DNA of 64,000 bases from Rahnella inusitata. GTDB taxonomy: Bacteria > Pseudomonadota > Gammaproteobacteria > Enterobacterales > Enterobacteriaceae. Location: positions 46,215 through 110,214 of the forward strand of contig NZ_JYDE01000037.1 of NCBI RefSeq assembly GCF_003263515.1, given 5' to 3'. Below are positions 40,280-49,877 of this stretch, one piece after another. The position numbers and the translations under genes are program-made. The notes under the pieces are model-generated. The model made no database searches. It was not told where the DNA came from and worked only from the letters and a program-made list of their open reading frames with translations. Each line of letters starts with the position of its first letter. The first letter of the stretch is position 1.

Positions 40280-41458
40280 TTAATCTGCTAAATACCGCTC
40301 GACCAGACGTGTCCAGTAAGCCGCGCCAAATGTCAGGCTTTCATCGTTAAAGTTGTAAGCCGGATTATGCAGCGCAGCACTGTCGCCGTTCCCCAGTCGC
40401 AGGAAGCAGCCTGGCTTTTGTTGCAGGAAATAGGCGAAGTCTTCACTGCCTGAAATCGGCGGCAAGTTCTCCACGACGTTCTCTTCACCCAGCAGCTCTT
40501 TTGCCACTTCGCATGCAAAGGCAGTTTCCCTGTCGTGATTGACCAGAACCGGATATCCCGGCACATAGTCTATCTCGGCACGCGCCCCATAACCCGCGGC
40601 GTGGTTTTCGACTAATGTGCGGATACGATCTTCGAGGATTTTCCGCACGCCTGCATCGAACGAACGGACGCTCATTTCCAGACGCGCTGTTTCCGGAATA
40701 ACATTCGAAGCATGGCCGGCATGCAGTGAGCCGATGGTAACGACCGCCGTCTCATTCGGGTCAATGCTGCGTGAAACGATCGATTGCAATGAGACCACTA
40801 AACTTCCGGCGACCAGAATAGGATCCACGGCCATATGCGGACGTGCGGCGTGTCCGCCTTTCCCATGAATAGTGATATTTACCGTATCGCAGGCGGCCAT
40901 AAATGGCCCTGAGCGGAACATCATTTTCCCAACCGGATACCCCGGATGGTTGTGCAGTCCATATACGGCGTCGCAGGGGAAGCGATCGAACAATTTCTCA
41001 GCCAGCATACGTTCGGCACCGCTGTTGAAACCGATTTCCTCTGCAGGCTGAAAAATCAGATGAACAGTGCCAGAAAAGTTTTTGCTACGTGCTAGTTGTT
41101 CTGCCGCGCCAAGCAGCATTGAGGTGTGGCCATCATGACCGCAGGCATGCATTTTGCCAGGCGTCTGGCTGGCATAACTGACACCGGTTTGTTCAGTGAT
41201 AGGCAGAGCGTCCATGTCTGCGCGAATGCCAATACTGCGAGTGCCCGGGCCGGACCTCAGCGTGCCCACGACGCCGTATCCGCCCACACCGGTGGTGACC
41301 TGATAACCAAGTGCGCGCAGTTTGTCCGCGACTAATGCCGCAGTAGCGGATTCTTCATTGGAAAGCTCGGGATGTTGATGCAGGTGCTGGCGAATTTCAC
41401 GCAACCCCGGCTCGAGATCGACCACGTCATCGAGAGTGCAATGTGTTTTGTGAGTCAT
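40280..41458 (-). CDS. M20 family amidohydrolase
   Basis: 392 residues, in the M20D/hippurate hydrolase group. Metal-site residues are visible in HACGHDGHTSML (near residue 103), QPAEEIGFNSGAE and the C-terminal SGSEDFAYF. A dimerisation domain lies at about 185-300. It hydrolyses an N-acyl amino acid or similar amide in the cytoplasm; the exact substrate is not readable. Convergent with the extensin-like gene, separated by only 7 bp. Confidence 0.9.
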   Translation of the reverse strand: MTHKTHCTLDDVVDLEPGLREIRQHLHQHPELSNEESATAALVADKLRALGYQVTTGVGGYGVVGTLRSGPGTRSIGIRADMDALPITEQTGVSYASQTPGKMHACGHDGHTSMLLGAAEQLARSKNFSGTVHLIFQPAEEIGFNSGAERMLAEKLFDRFPCDAVYGLHNHPGYPVGKMMFRSGPFMAACDTVNITIHGKGGHAARPHMAVDPILVAGSLVVSLQSIVSRSIDPNETAVVTIGSLHAGHASNVIPETARLEMSVRSFDAGVRKILEDRIRTLVENHAAGYGARAEIDYVPGYPVLVNHDRETAFACEVAKELLGEENVVENLPPISGSEDFAYFLQQKPGCFLRLGNGDSAALHNPAYNFNDESLTFGAAYWTRLVERYLAD

Positions 41459-41729
41459 TATGAGTATCTGTCTGTGCCTGTGAGTTCAAACAGAATGCAG
41501 TGCGCGATGAGGGCTGGCAATCACTAATTAACGCACAGGAGAAGGTTTATATCGATTCTGGAATGTTCAATTCAATACCGCTATGTAACTGATGTAACTG
41601 GCTAAAGTGTTTTCCGCGACATCGTCCAAAAAATGATTTGTGCAGTAGACAGCCGCCAACGCGATTTGGGAATATCTGGCAGGCGAAAAGTGGCCTGCCA
41701 GATAAGACATTTTTAAGAGGGGATGGAAA

Positions 41730-41987
41730 TCAGGCAGGAAGATAGGTAATTGAATGCTCGAGGGAGTCACATTGAGAATCAATGAGGACACTCCAGATCC
41801 CTTTATAAGGGATGCCGACATAAGCCGTGTTTTGATTATTCACGGTGAGGACGTCGCCGAAACCGGTGTGACGGCCCTCTTGCTCTGCGTCATTTTCACA
41901 CATCAGATGGATGTGACATTTTTCTGAACAACGTATGACGACAGTATCGCCTCCAAACAGACTTAATCTGGTTCGAACAATTGGCAT
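41730..41987 (-). CDS. DUF1883-like small protein
   Basis: 85 residues with RLSLFGGDTVVIRCSEKCHIHLM ... GRHTGFGDVLTV ... GIWSVLIDSQ, the strand pattern of DUF1883 proteins (a small beta fold). There is no signal peptide. Function unknown. Flanked by long non-coding stretches, so it is a single-gene unit. Confidence 0.7.
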   Translation of the reverse strand: MPIVRTRLSLFGGDTVVIRCSEKCHIHLMCENDAEQEGRHTGFGDVLTVNNQNTAYVGIPYKGIWSVLIDSQCDSLEHSITYLPA

Positions 41988-42503
41988 GACTTTCCCTCAA
42001 TGATAAGTGAAGTACCTGAAATACGCTGCAACCGGACACTGCCAGGATTTAAGCCGCAGAGGCTGGGAGTGATGTGAGTCACATAACGTGCTTTAACTTA
42101 TAAAAGCAGACTAAAGGTGGCGAAATAATGACCTTAATCAATAGTTATAAGATTCCATCAAAGTTTCGTGAATAAGTCGTCGCTTGGTTGTTAACGAAAG
42201 TGCTTAAACTTTTGTCACCAGAGCGTGTTGTGGAAGGTCGGTTAACAGCGGGTAAGAAAAACAATCCGGGAGGTAACATTCATGGGATATCGTGAACGCC
42301 AGTGATTACGCATATTCATTCGTTACAGAGTAATAAAATAGCTGCTTTTTCTTTCGCAAGCTGACACCCTATGGGGTCTGGCATGTGTGCACGCTTGAAA
42401 TTGATTATTATCGGATTTTTTGCCGTCAAACCCGCTGGTTGAGCGGGTCATGAAATGAGTGTGCGCTACACTTTCTAATCTTATTCAGTCATAAGGGCAT
42501 CGG
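41988..42503. other. 516-bp intergenic region before the WG-repeat genes
   Basis: No gene supported on either strand. A small hairpin ACCCGCT/AGCGGGT (42430-42448) lies about 55 bp before the first WG gene. The AT-rich stretch before it probably contains promoters for both flanking genes; none is clear enough to name. Confidence 0.5.
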
Positions 42504-45281
42504 ATGATTTGCTCCGAAACATTCAAACACTTCAGAAATTTCAGTGCATTAGCGTTGATTCTGAACGCGACTTTTAGCCTGCCGGTACATGCGGATGATG
42601 CGCTGTTACGGGCATGTAGCAATGCAAAAACGGCAAAAGACTGCCAGTTACCCTTCCAGCAGGGACTTTCACCTGTTCAGGTAGGTTTGAGCCGTGAACC
42701 GTTGTGGGGTTTTGTCGACACCACCGGGCATATGGTCATTAAACCTGCTTTCAGTGAAGCGCGCGGTTTTGTGAATGACGTAGCCGCTGTCAAAAAGGGC
42801 GACAAGTTCGGTTATATCGATAAAAAAGGTAACTGGGCGATTGAGCCAAGTTTCACACGCGCCACCGATTTTAATGCGCGGGGTACCGCGCTGGTGGTTA
42901 CGGACAACCGTCTGGCGATGATCAACCGCAAAGGGCAAGTCATCAAAACGCTGCCATTTGCAGCCTCTCTGGACACCAACGGTTTTATGCAGGGTCAGGC
43001 GCTTGCAAGCGTACAAATTCAGGTTTCCCCAGCGTTGTGGAACGCTTCCACCGATCGTTCTCTGTCATTACCCGATGATGTCATGGCGCTCGATTTGCCG
43101 CAGTCCGGGCTGATTCCGGCCAAAAAACGAGATACTGCCAACGACGGATTCTGGGGTTATCTCAATAAAAATGGTGAATGGGCCATTGACCCAATGATTC
43201 TCAAAACCCGCGACGAACCATTGCTTAACGGTGATGTGGTTGCGGTGAAAAACAAGAATGACTGGGCTTTTGTTGATCGTCAGGGTGTTTCTCTGAGTAA
43301 AGATCAGTACAAATCTGTTCGTCCGCTGTCCTCAGGAAGTTGGCTGGTGACAACGAACGATAACTCGAAACAGTTGCTGAACAGCAAGCTCGAAAAAGTG
43401 CAGGATATTACTGCCGATCAGTCTGAGAACATTCTGGTCTGGGGTAAGGCTGTCGTTGGGCAAGGCAGTAAAGGGGTGATGATTATCGGTGCCGATAATC
43501 AGGTTGTGACCGTCAAAGCCAACAAGCCACAGTTATTGCAACAAGGTAACCGCCTTTGGGTGACGCAAAACGAAGGTAAAACGCTTCAGGTGGTACAGGT
43601 TTATGATAACAACGGCGTAGCGTTGCTCAATGACCCTACGCTTGCTGCCTTGAAGGATTACCAGCTGCAACCGCTGGCGGCGAGCGCGATGATTGATGAC
43701 GCGCCTGTATTACCCGCCGGCAGCAATGATGTATCGCGCAATCTGCCTTGGGCGTTACTGAAACCTTCCGATGCCAGCAAACCTCCCGCCATTCTTACCT
43801 CGCAGGGTACTGTGCTCTCAGACCCTCAGTGGGCCGCTATTGAAAGTGCAACCGCTGAAAGTGAGAGTGCTCAGGGTCCGCTGATTATTCGTACTCAAAG
43901 CAAAAAAGTGGGCACGGTGGATTCAGCAGGTAAATGGGTTATCCAGCCTACCTATTCCGACATTACTCCGTTCAGCGGCGATTACACCTGGGCCGTTGAT
44001 AGTAGTAACAATACTCAGACGCGCCGTTTAATCGATCGCAACGGCAATGCGGTTGAAGTGCCTGCCAATATTGAGCAAAACGCACAGCGTCTGTCTGCCG
44101 GTTTGCTGTATTACACGGAAGGCGATAATGACGCGCGGCGCTGGGGCTTATGGGATATCGCCAGTAAAGGAATTAAAGCTGCGCCTCAGTTTGTACAAAT
44201 CGAATCCTTCACCGACGGTTATGCATTAGCGAAAGTTGATGCAGGATGGGGCGTGATTAACCGTGACGGTTCCTGGGCCATTCCCCCCTCTGCAGACCGC
44301 AGTGGCAAACCTCAGTACGTTGGCGACGGTATGTTTACCATCGCTGATAACGATCAACCCGGCGAGCGCGGCGCGGTTGCCAGCCATTACGGGCTCTACA
44401 GCGCTGTAAACGGTCTGGCTCTGGCCACTGACTTACTTGCCAGCCCGCAAAGGGTGGGTGAGAACCACTGGCTGGTTAAGCCTGCTGAAGGTGGTGTCGC
44501 GTTGCTCGATGATGCGGGGCGTGCGCCACTGAGTAAAGGCATTGCGGCATCCTCAAGCTCCGTCGAAGGAGACTGGGTGATGCTCAATTTCTCCCCGCAC
44601 TTTGGCGCAATCAATGGTAAGGGTGACTGGCAGATTGAGCCGTTGTACACCGAAGCGTTTAGTTTCATTGCGCCGCTTAACTGGAGCCGTGCAAACAGCG
44701 ACGGTCAAACTACGCTTATTAACGATCACGGCGGTGAACCGCTGGATGGTTTTGAACAGGCGCAGCCGCTGAACTCCCTTACGCGTCTGGTTATGAATGA
44801 CGATGCTACCGGTGAAACGGTGCTCTACGATAACGACGGCAACGAAGTCCAGCGCTTCGCCGGGCTGGGCAGCCTGCTGGCTGATAAAGCCAGCTCGGGT
44901 GTGATCCCAATGCGAAACGATAAAGGTCTGTTTGGCTTTGTTGATCAGCAGGGCAAAAAACTGATCGGTGCCTATTTCGATCAGGTCGGTGCTATGAATA
45001 ATAATTTCGCCGCCGCCATGAAGAAATCGACCTACGGCAACTTATTCGGTTATATCAATCCGACAGGCCGTTTCGCTGTGCTGCCTAAGTTTGACTGGGC
45101 TGGTGACTTTAGCGAGAAACACGCATGGGCTGGTGGAAAAGGTGTTGTCAGCCTGCTCAACGCTGAAGGTGCCGTTCAGGCAAAAATTCAGGTTCGCTGT
45201 AATCAGCGGGTCATTGTTGATGCCAAAGGCGCTTATCTGTGGCCCGCAAAAGCGCCTGCTTGCAGTAACGGAGGCAATTAA
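42504..45281 (+). CDS. WG-repeat exported protein 1
   Basis: 925 residues. A signal peptide (ending LPVHADD) is followed by many degenerate WG repeats, each a beta unit with the pattern F.D..G...I.P.F, for example FVDTTGHMVIKPAF, YIDKKGNWAIEPSF, YLNKNGEWAIDP and YINPTGRFAVLPKFDWAGDF. Four Cys occur in the N-terminal 50 residues and at the C-terminus. Such proteins form propeller-like binding scaffolds, here probably periplasmic or surface exposed. The stop codon overlaps the ATG of a second, similar gene (TAATG-type junction). Confidence 0.85.
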   Translation: MICSETFKHFRNFSALALILNATFSLPVHADDALLRACSNAKTAKDCQLPFQQGLSPVQVGLSREPLWGFVDTTGHMVIKPAFSEARGFVNDVAAVKKGDKFGYIDKKGNWAIEPSFTRATDFNARGTALVVTDNRLAMINRKGQVIKTLPFAASLDTNGFMQGQALASVQIQVSPALWNASTDRSLSLPDDVMALDLPQSGLIPAKKRDTANDGFWGYLNKNGEWAIDPMILKTRDEPLLNGDVVAVKNKNDWAFVDRQGVSLSKDQYKSVRPLSSGSWLVTTNDNSKQLLNSKLEKVQDITADQSENILVWGKAVVGQGSKGVMIIGADNQVVTVKANKPQLLQQGNRLWVTQNEGKTLQVVQVYDNNGVALLNDPTLAALKDYQLQPLAASAMIDDAPVLPAGSNDVSRNLPWALLKPSDASKPPAILTSQGTVLSDPQWAAIESATAESESAQGPLIIRTQSKKVGTVDSAGKWVIQPTYSDITPFSGDYTWAVDSSNNTQTRRLIDRNGNAVEVPANIEQNAQRLSAGLLYYTEGDNDARRWGLWDIASKGIKAAPQFVQIESFTDGYALAKVDAGWGVINRDGSWAIPPSADRSGKPQYVGDGMFTIADNDQPGERGAVASHYGLYSAVNGLALATDLLASPQRVGENHWLVKPAEGGVALLDDAGRAPLSKGIAASSSSVEGDWVMLNFSPHFGAINGKGDWQIEPLYTEAFSFIAPLNWSRANSDGQTTLINDHGGEPLDGFEQAQPLNSLTRLVMNDDATGETVLYDNDGNEVQRFAGLGSLLADKASSGVIPMRNDKGLFGFVDQQGKKLIGAYFDQVGAMNNNFAAAMKKSTYGNLFGYINPTGRFAVLPKFDWAGDFSEKHAWAGGKGVVSLLNAEGAVQAKIQVRCNQRVIVDAKGAYLWPAKAPACSNGGN

Positions 45282-48121
45282 TGATTGTTAGTAAACCTTC
45301 AAGGCTGCACCGCGCACTCTCTGGTGCGTTTAATACCACCAGCGCGCTGGCCTTATTGACGCTAACAACACCAGTGATGGCGGCTGACGCGACCAGTTGT
45401 TCTGCATTGCTGCCATCGTCGCAAACGGAGACTCAGGCCCGAAATGCGCTGCCTTTGGCGCAAAACCTGTGCCTGCGTGATGTGCATGAAGGGCGCGCTG
45501 CCGTGTTTCTGCCTTCAGCGGCGGGAAACGGTGACCGTTGGGGATTTTTAGACAGTCAGGGTCAACTGGTGATCAAACCCGTTTTCGACGACGTCGGGGA
45601 TTATCACAACGGCGCCGCTGCCGCGAAGCAGCAAGGTAAATGGGGCTTTATTGATACGACGGGTAACTGGCTGATCCAGCCGACCTTTGACAGCGTGCAG
45701 CCTTTCACGAAGTCGGGTCTGGCGGCTGTCGTGCAGGCCGGAAAGCCGCAACTGGTCAACAGAAAGGGTGAACAAGCCGGTAAACCTTTTGATGAGCTGG
45801 TTGATGAAGCGCTGCTCACCGATGGGATACCTGCGCGTCTGCGGCTTTCATTCAAAAGCGTATTACTTTCGCCGGATGGTGTCCGCCACGTGGCGACCGA
45901 CAAAATGGAAGTCGTCGAGCCTTTTGGTACCGAGGGTTTGTTTATCGCGTTTGATGCGACCCAAGGCTATGGCATTGCCGACGAGAATCTCACCTGGCGC
46001 ATTCAGCCACAGTATTCCGCTATTACGCTTGATCCTCGCAATCCAGCCGTGGCATTGGCGAAAAATGCCGACGGCATTACGCTGATCAGTGCCGATGGCG
46101 TCCAGGATAAGCAAAAGTACCTGACGGTCAGTGAAGAGACCGGCGCGTTCTGGCTGGCGAAAACCGCCGACGGTATCAAATTGCTCGATAACTCTGCGGC
46201 TGTAATCGCGACGTTCAGCGACGCCGAGGTTTCCGCATTAAGCGTAGCTGGCGATTATGTTCTGAATTCCTTGGCTAAAGACGCCATTACGCTTTATGTA
46301 CCGGGACGCAAACAGCCACTGACATTGCCTGCCGCCAGCGAACCGCTGGGGCAAAATACCGGTGATTTTTTGGTAACGACTAAGGGCGACCAGAAAAAAG
46401 TTAACGCGATCGTGGCACCGTCTGGCGGCATGATTGGCGGCACACAAAATGTAGGATGGCTGGCGCAAATTGCCAGTGCCGATGTGATTAATCATCGCTT
46501 GTGGCTGCGTAATGATCAGGGCGAAGTATTGAATGTGGTTGATGCCGCGGGTAAAGCGCTGCTGAGCCAGAAAAGCATCACTACTCTGGGCGACAGCCAT
46601 ATTGAACCTCTGAACGTCGGCGCTGAGCCCGTCTCGGCGCAATTACCTCTGGCGTTAATCCGCCCTGATGGCAATAAAGGTAAGGGCGGAGCCGGTTTCC
46701 TGCGCCCTGATGGTTCGCTTCAGCTGGAAGCAAAATGGCTGGATATTCAATCCGCTGACAGCAGTCAAAACGTCGGACAGTTCATTGTGGTCACTGCTGA
46801 TGGAACGGGTGTGGTTGATGCGCAGGGTAAGACGCTGATCCCGCTCACCGAAGATAATATTTCACCTTTCGTTCAAGGTTATGCGCTGGATTATCTTGAT
46901 GGCAAGCTGACTGCGATGGATCACGCTGGCAAACACTATGATCTGCCAAACGTGTTTGAGATTCAATCTGCGGGCAATGGCTGGTTCCGCTACCATGAAA
47001 CGGCTGCAGAGGGCGCGCTGTGGGGGATTTTTGATGCGAACGCCCAGAAATCTGTTTCCCAGCCAGCGTATAAAACTGTCGGTAATTACGCTAATGATCA
47101 GGCTGAAGTTCAGATGCCCAACGGCTTATGGGGCATTGTGGATGGTGAGGGTAAAATGCTGGTCGAAGCCAAATACGCCAAAGTGCAGCGCATTAATGCC
47201 GCGCTGTGGTTGCTGACTAAGCCAGCCGTAGCCGATCAACCTCAATCCGGCGTCCTCGCTGAAATCATCGGTAATGATGCAAAAACACGTATTTCGCCGA
47301 CGGCGGGATTATCCGTCACACAGTTCACTGATGGCCGGATTTTAGCAACGTCGGCTGCAGGCCAGTCCTGGCTGCTGGATGCCGCAGGTAACATTCAGCT
47401 GCACGAACAGCAGACCCACATCAGTGCACTTGGCGACTGGGTGAAACTTTCACGCCAACCGCAGGAAGGTTATCTCAATGCGCAGGGTGAATGGCAGATT
47501 CAGCCCGTCGCAGAGACTGAGGGCTCTGCCTTCGAACAGGGGCGAGCGTTGCGTTCAACCACGGCGAGTGCAGAGTTAATTGACGATAAAGGTGCACGTG
47601 TCGCTGCAATGCCTGAGGGGCAGTGGGCGCTTCCTGTTGCCAGCGCATGGTCTGTATCGTATGACGCCCTCGAAGGTGTGCCTTCGACACGCTACGTGGA
47701 TAACACAGGCAAGCTGGTTCTGACCGTTCAGGGACATGCCAGCCGCATGACGGATGGACACGCGGTACTCACCCATGAAGATGGCCGTAAAACCTGGATT
47801 GATGCGCAGGGTAAACCGGTTGAAGGTGTCGCCTATACCGATCTCGGCCTGCCGGTTGACGGTCTGGCGTTTGCCCGCATTGACCAGAACTATGGTTTTG
47901 TCGATGCGCAGGGTAACTTCGTCATTCCGCCGGTCTTCAGTGCGGTGTCGCCGTTTGACAGCGGCGTTGCCGTAGTCTCCACGCCGGCAATGTCCATGAT
48001 GATCAATAAGGCCGGGAAACCGTTGGCACGCGTCGACAAAGAATGCGGTATTTCCGTGTTGTACGGTGCGGGGAGTTCACGACAGTGGCCGCCCGCTATG
48101 CCAGAAAACTGTACGAAATAG
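45281..48121 (+). CDS. WG-repeat exported protein 2
   Basis: 946 residues, paralogous in architecture to the upstream gene. Signal peptide ends TPVMAADA. Repeats include GFLDSQGQLVIKPVF, FIDTTGNWLIQPTF, LWGIVDGEGKMLVEAKY and YGFVDAQGNFVIPPVF. It overlaps the first WG gene by 1 nt, so the two are probably translated together and may form a complex. A terminator follows at 48141. Function unknown; the pair is absent from the E. coli K-12 version of this locus. Confidence 0.85.
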   Translation: MIVSKPSRLHRALSGAFNTTSALALLTLTTPVMAADATSCSALLPSSQTETQARNALPLAQNLCLRDVHEGRAAVFLPSAAGNGDRWGFLDSQGQLVIKPVFDDVGDYHNGAAAAKQQGKWGFIDTTGNWLIQPTFDSVQPFTKSGLAAVVQAGKPQLVNRKGEQAGKPFDELVDEALLTDGIPARLRLSFKSVLLSPDGVRHVATDKMEVVEPFGTEGLFIAFDATQGYGIADENLTWRIQPQYSAITLDPRNPAVALAKNADGITLISADGVQDKQKYLTVSEETGAFWLAKTADGIKLLDNSAAVIATFSDAEVSALSVAGDYVLNSLAKDAITLYVPGRKQPLTLPAASEPLGQNTGDFLVTTKGDQKKVNAIVAPSGGMIGGTQNVGWLAQIASADVINHRLWLRNDQGEVLNVVDAAGKALLSQKSITTLGDSHIEPLNVGAEPVSAQLPLALIRPDGNKGKGGAGFLRPDGSLQLEAKWLDIQSADSSQNVGQFIVVTADGTGVVDAQGKTLIPLTEDNISPFVQGYALDYLDGKLTAMDHAGKHYDLPNVFEIQSAGNGWFRYHETAAEGALWGIFDANAQKSVSQPAYKTVGNYANDQAEVQMPNGLWGIVDGEGKMLVEAKYAKVQRINAALWLLTKPAVADQPQSGVLAEIIGNDAKTRISPTAGLSVTQFTDGRILATSAAGQSWLLDAAGNIQLHEQQTHISALGDWVKLSRQPQEGYLNAQGEWQIQPVAETEGSAFEQGRALRSTTASAELIDDKGARVAAMPEGQWALPVASAWSVSYDALEGVPSTRYVDNTGKLVLTVQGHASRMTDGHAVLTHEDGRKTWIDAQGKPVEGVAYTDLGLPVDGLAFARIDQNYGFVDAQGNFVIPPVFSAVSPFDSGVAVVSTPAMSMMINKAGKPLARVDKECGISVLYGAGSSRQWPPAMPENCTK

Positions 48122-48140
48122 TGCGTGCCTTCTCTGTCCG

Positions 48141-48164
48141 AAACCCGCTTCGGCGGGTTTTTTT
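48141..48164 (+). terminator. Rho-independent terminator after WG-repeat gene 2
   Basis: AAACCCGC-TTCG-GCGGGTTT stem-loop followed by T run, 20 bp after the stop codon. Confidence 0.92.
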
Positions 48165-48218
48165 GTGCTAATGTTTACAGGTAATGGCTGTGAACTATCT
48201 CAATTGAAAGGATAAATT

Positions 48219-48611
48219 ATGATCCCGCAGATCCCACTAAAATACAGGGACGCAGAACGTTGGTCGTTTGGTGATACTGAGTCATCAGCGGATGAACTGG
48301 CCAAGCGTGTTATCGACGGTACTAAAACAGCAACCTGTTCTAACCTCGACGACGATCCTGAACCCGAGGCCGGCGAGATCTTTGTCGTGGTTGATGGTCG
48401 CAACAATCCGGTTTGCGCCGTGCAGCTGACCGAGGTGAAGCAGGTACCTTTTGATCAGGTGACTGAGCAACATGCATTCGAAGAAGGCGAGGGTGACCGC
48501 ACACTGGCTTACTGGCGCAAAGAGCATCAGCGTTTCTTCGAAGAGTACGAAATGTTTGAGCCAACTATGCCGCTGTTGTTGATGAAGTTTAAGCTAGTGG
48601 AGAAATTCTAA
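48219..48611 (+). CDS. ASCH domain protein
   Basis: 130 residues. The N-terminus (YRDAERWSFGDTESSADELAKRVIDGTKTATCS) and the central VVVDGRNNPVCAVQLTEVKQVPFDQVTEQHAFEEGEGDRTLAYWRKEHQRFF follow the ASCH fold (PUA-like). ASCH proteins bind RNA or hydrolyse modified nucleosides; E. coli YqfB, for example, is an amidohydrolase for N4-acetylcytidine. Substrate here is not certain. Transcribed alone. Confidence 0.87.
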   Translation: MIPQIPLKYRDAERWSFGDTESSADELAKRVIDGTKTATCSNLDDDPEPEAGEIFVVVDGRNNPVCAVQLTEVKQVPFDQVTEQHAFEEGEGDRTLAYWRKEHQRFFEEYEMFEPTMPLLLMKFKLVEKF

Positions 48612-48754
48612 ATTCTCTGTTCAGGCCCGGCTACAATCCAGGGCCTGAACTTTCTTCATTAGGATGATTTTTCCGCCAGGCTCTTCGTTTATGTTTATGT
48701 ATTTACTTATTTTATAAACCCCTGATGTCGTCGCCTCCCGTTCAGGAAACCGTT

Positions 48755-49405
48755 ATGTCTGCCAATTCTGTTCATCTAACCGCCTTCTCCACCCGTTCCG
48801 GTATCCCTTATTTTAGCCAGTGGGAAGACCCTGACTCGGCGGCCGGGATCATTGCCGGAGACATTACCCTCAGGGATATTGCGCTTTGGCCAGAGTCAGG
48901 CGCTTCCACCCAGGAAGAGTTTATCGAGTGGGCGAATCATGTCTGCGGAATGTGCTGCCTGAAGATGGTACTGGCAGCAACCTCAGGCAAAGTCGTGCCG
49001 ATATTAAACCTCACACAGAGAAGCCTGCCGTATGGCGCGTATGTTCGCGATGGTGAAAATATCAAAGGCCTGATTTATGCGCCTTTTGTTGAGTATGTTC
49101 GGGAAGAGTTAGGGCTGAGTGCACAGGTCAGAGTGGATATGGATGCTGAACAAATTGCGGCAGAGTTGGAGCAGCATCGATTTTTCATCGCGTCTGTCCA
49201 TCCGTCTATCCGCGTGCCCAATTCTTCACCACCCCACAAGGGCGGGCATCTGGTGCTGGTCATCCGTGCGGATGCGCAGTCTGTGACCTTTCATAATCCT
49301 TCCGGCCATGATGTTGCATCACAGCGGGACGTTACTTTATCAGTGGATGAATTTTCGCGCTTTTTTGCCGGTCGGGGTATTTCACTGGTGGCAGCCGGGG
49401 AATGA
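48755..49405 (+). CDS. C39-like cysteine peptidase family protein
   Basis: 216 residues from the ATG at 48755, which has AGGAAA upstream (an in-frame frame opens at 48725). Papain-like C39_2 pattern: CGMCCLKMVLAAT near residue 69 (Cys nucleophile), KGGHLVLVIRAD near 165 (His), and HNPSG (Asn/Asp). No signal peptide. It probably hydrolyses peptides or acts as a transamidase; physiological target unknown. Confidence 0.8.
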   Translation: MSANSVHLTAFSTRSGIPYFSQWEDPDSAAGIIAGDITLRDIALWPESGASTQEEFIEWANHVCGMCCLKMVLAATSGKVVPILNLTQRSLPYGAYVRDGENIKGLIYAPFVEYVREELGLSAQVRVDMDAEQIAAELEQHRFFIASVHPSIRVPNSSPPHKGGHLVLVIRADAQSVTFHNPSGHDVASQRDVTLSVDEFSRFFAGRGISLVAAGE

Positions 49406-49415
49406 CCGCATGGCG

Positions 49416-49445
49416 GCATGGCGAACAACGTCCCGTTCGCCATGC
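49416..49445. terminator. Inverted repeat between the C39-like gene and yebV
   Basis: Perfect 11-bp stem GCATGGCGAAC/GTTCGCCATGC (49416-49426, 49435-49445) between convergent genes. There is no U run, so strength is uncertain. Confidence 0.6.
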
Positions 49446-49449
49446 TGTG

Positions 49450-49692
49450 TCACTCCAGTCTCATAATCCACTCATCGTTTTGCTTGTCATACTTTTCCTT
49501 ATACAACACTGAATGGCGGCCATCCAGAATCGCCGGCACGCTGGTGTTGTCATCCCACGCATCAAGCTGCATGCACAAATCAGGATCTGATTTGCATGGA
49601 ATGTGCACCATATCGCCGCCTTTCGCTTCCGGCGTGGATAACTGCGCGTCATCAATTTCGTAACTGCCAATTCTTATATTCGATTTTGCCAT
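49450..49692 (-). CDS. yebV: YebV family small protein
   Basis: 80 residues (E. coli YebV: 78), with the highly conserved IPCKSDPDLCMQLDAWD and HSVLY ... DEWIMRL segments. Cytoplasmic, function unknown. Its location near rsmF is as in E. coli. AGGAGT precedes the start. Confidence 0.93.
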   Translation of the reverse strand: MAKSNIRIGSYEIDDAQLSTPEAKGGDMVHIPCKSDPDLCMQLDAWDDNTSVPAILDGRHSVLYKEKYDKQNDEWIMRLE

Positions 49693-49877
49693 CGGGTACT
49701 CCTTGCCAGATAAACCAGAAAATTGAACAACATCAGGTACGACCAGTTAGTCGCCCTTATTTGAGAATAGTCGACAGCACAAAAAGTGCCATAAGATTTT
49801 TATGAGCGTGAGGAAAGTGGGATCAATCTGATGAACAGCCGGGGCGTCGCACAGACGTTCCGGCTTTGCAGGGAACT

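Noticed and set aside
41567..41821. 84-codon frame on the minus strand overlapping the DUF1883-like gene
   Set aside because: It overlaps a better-supported gene in another frame, has no ribosome-binding site and no recognisable features.
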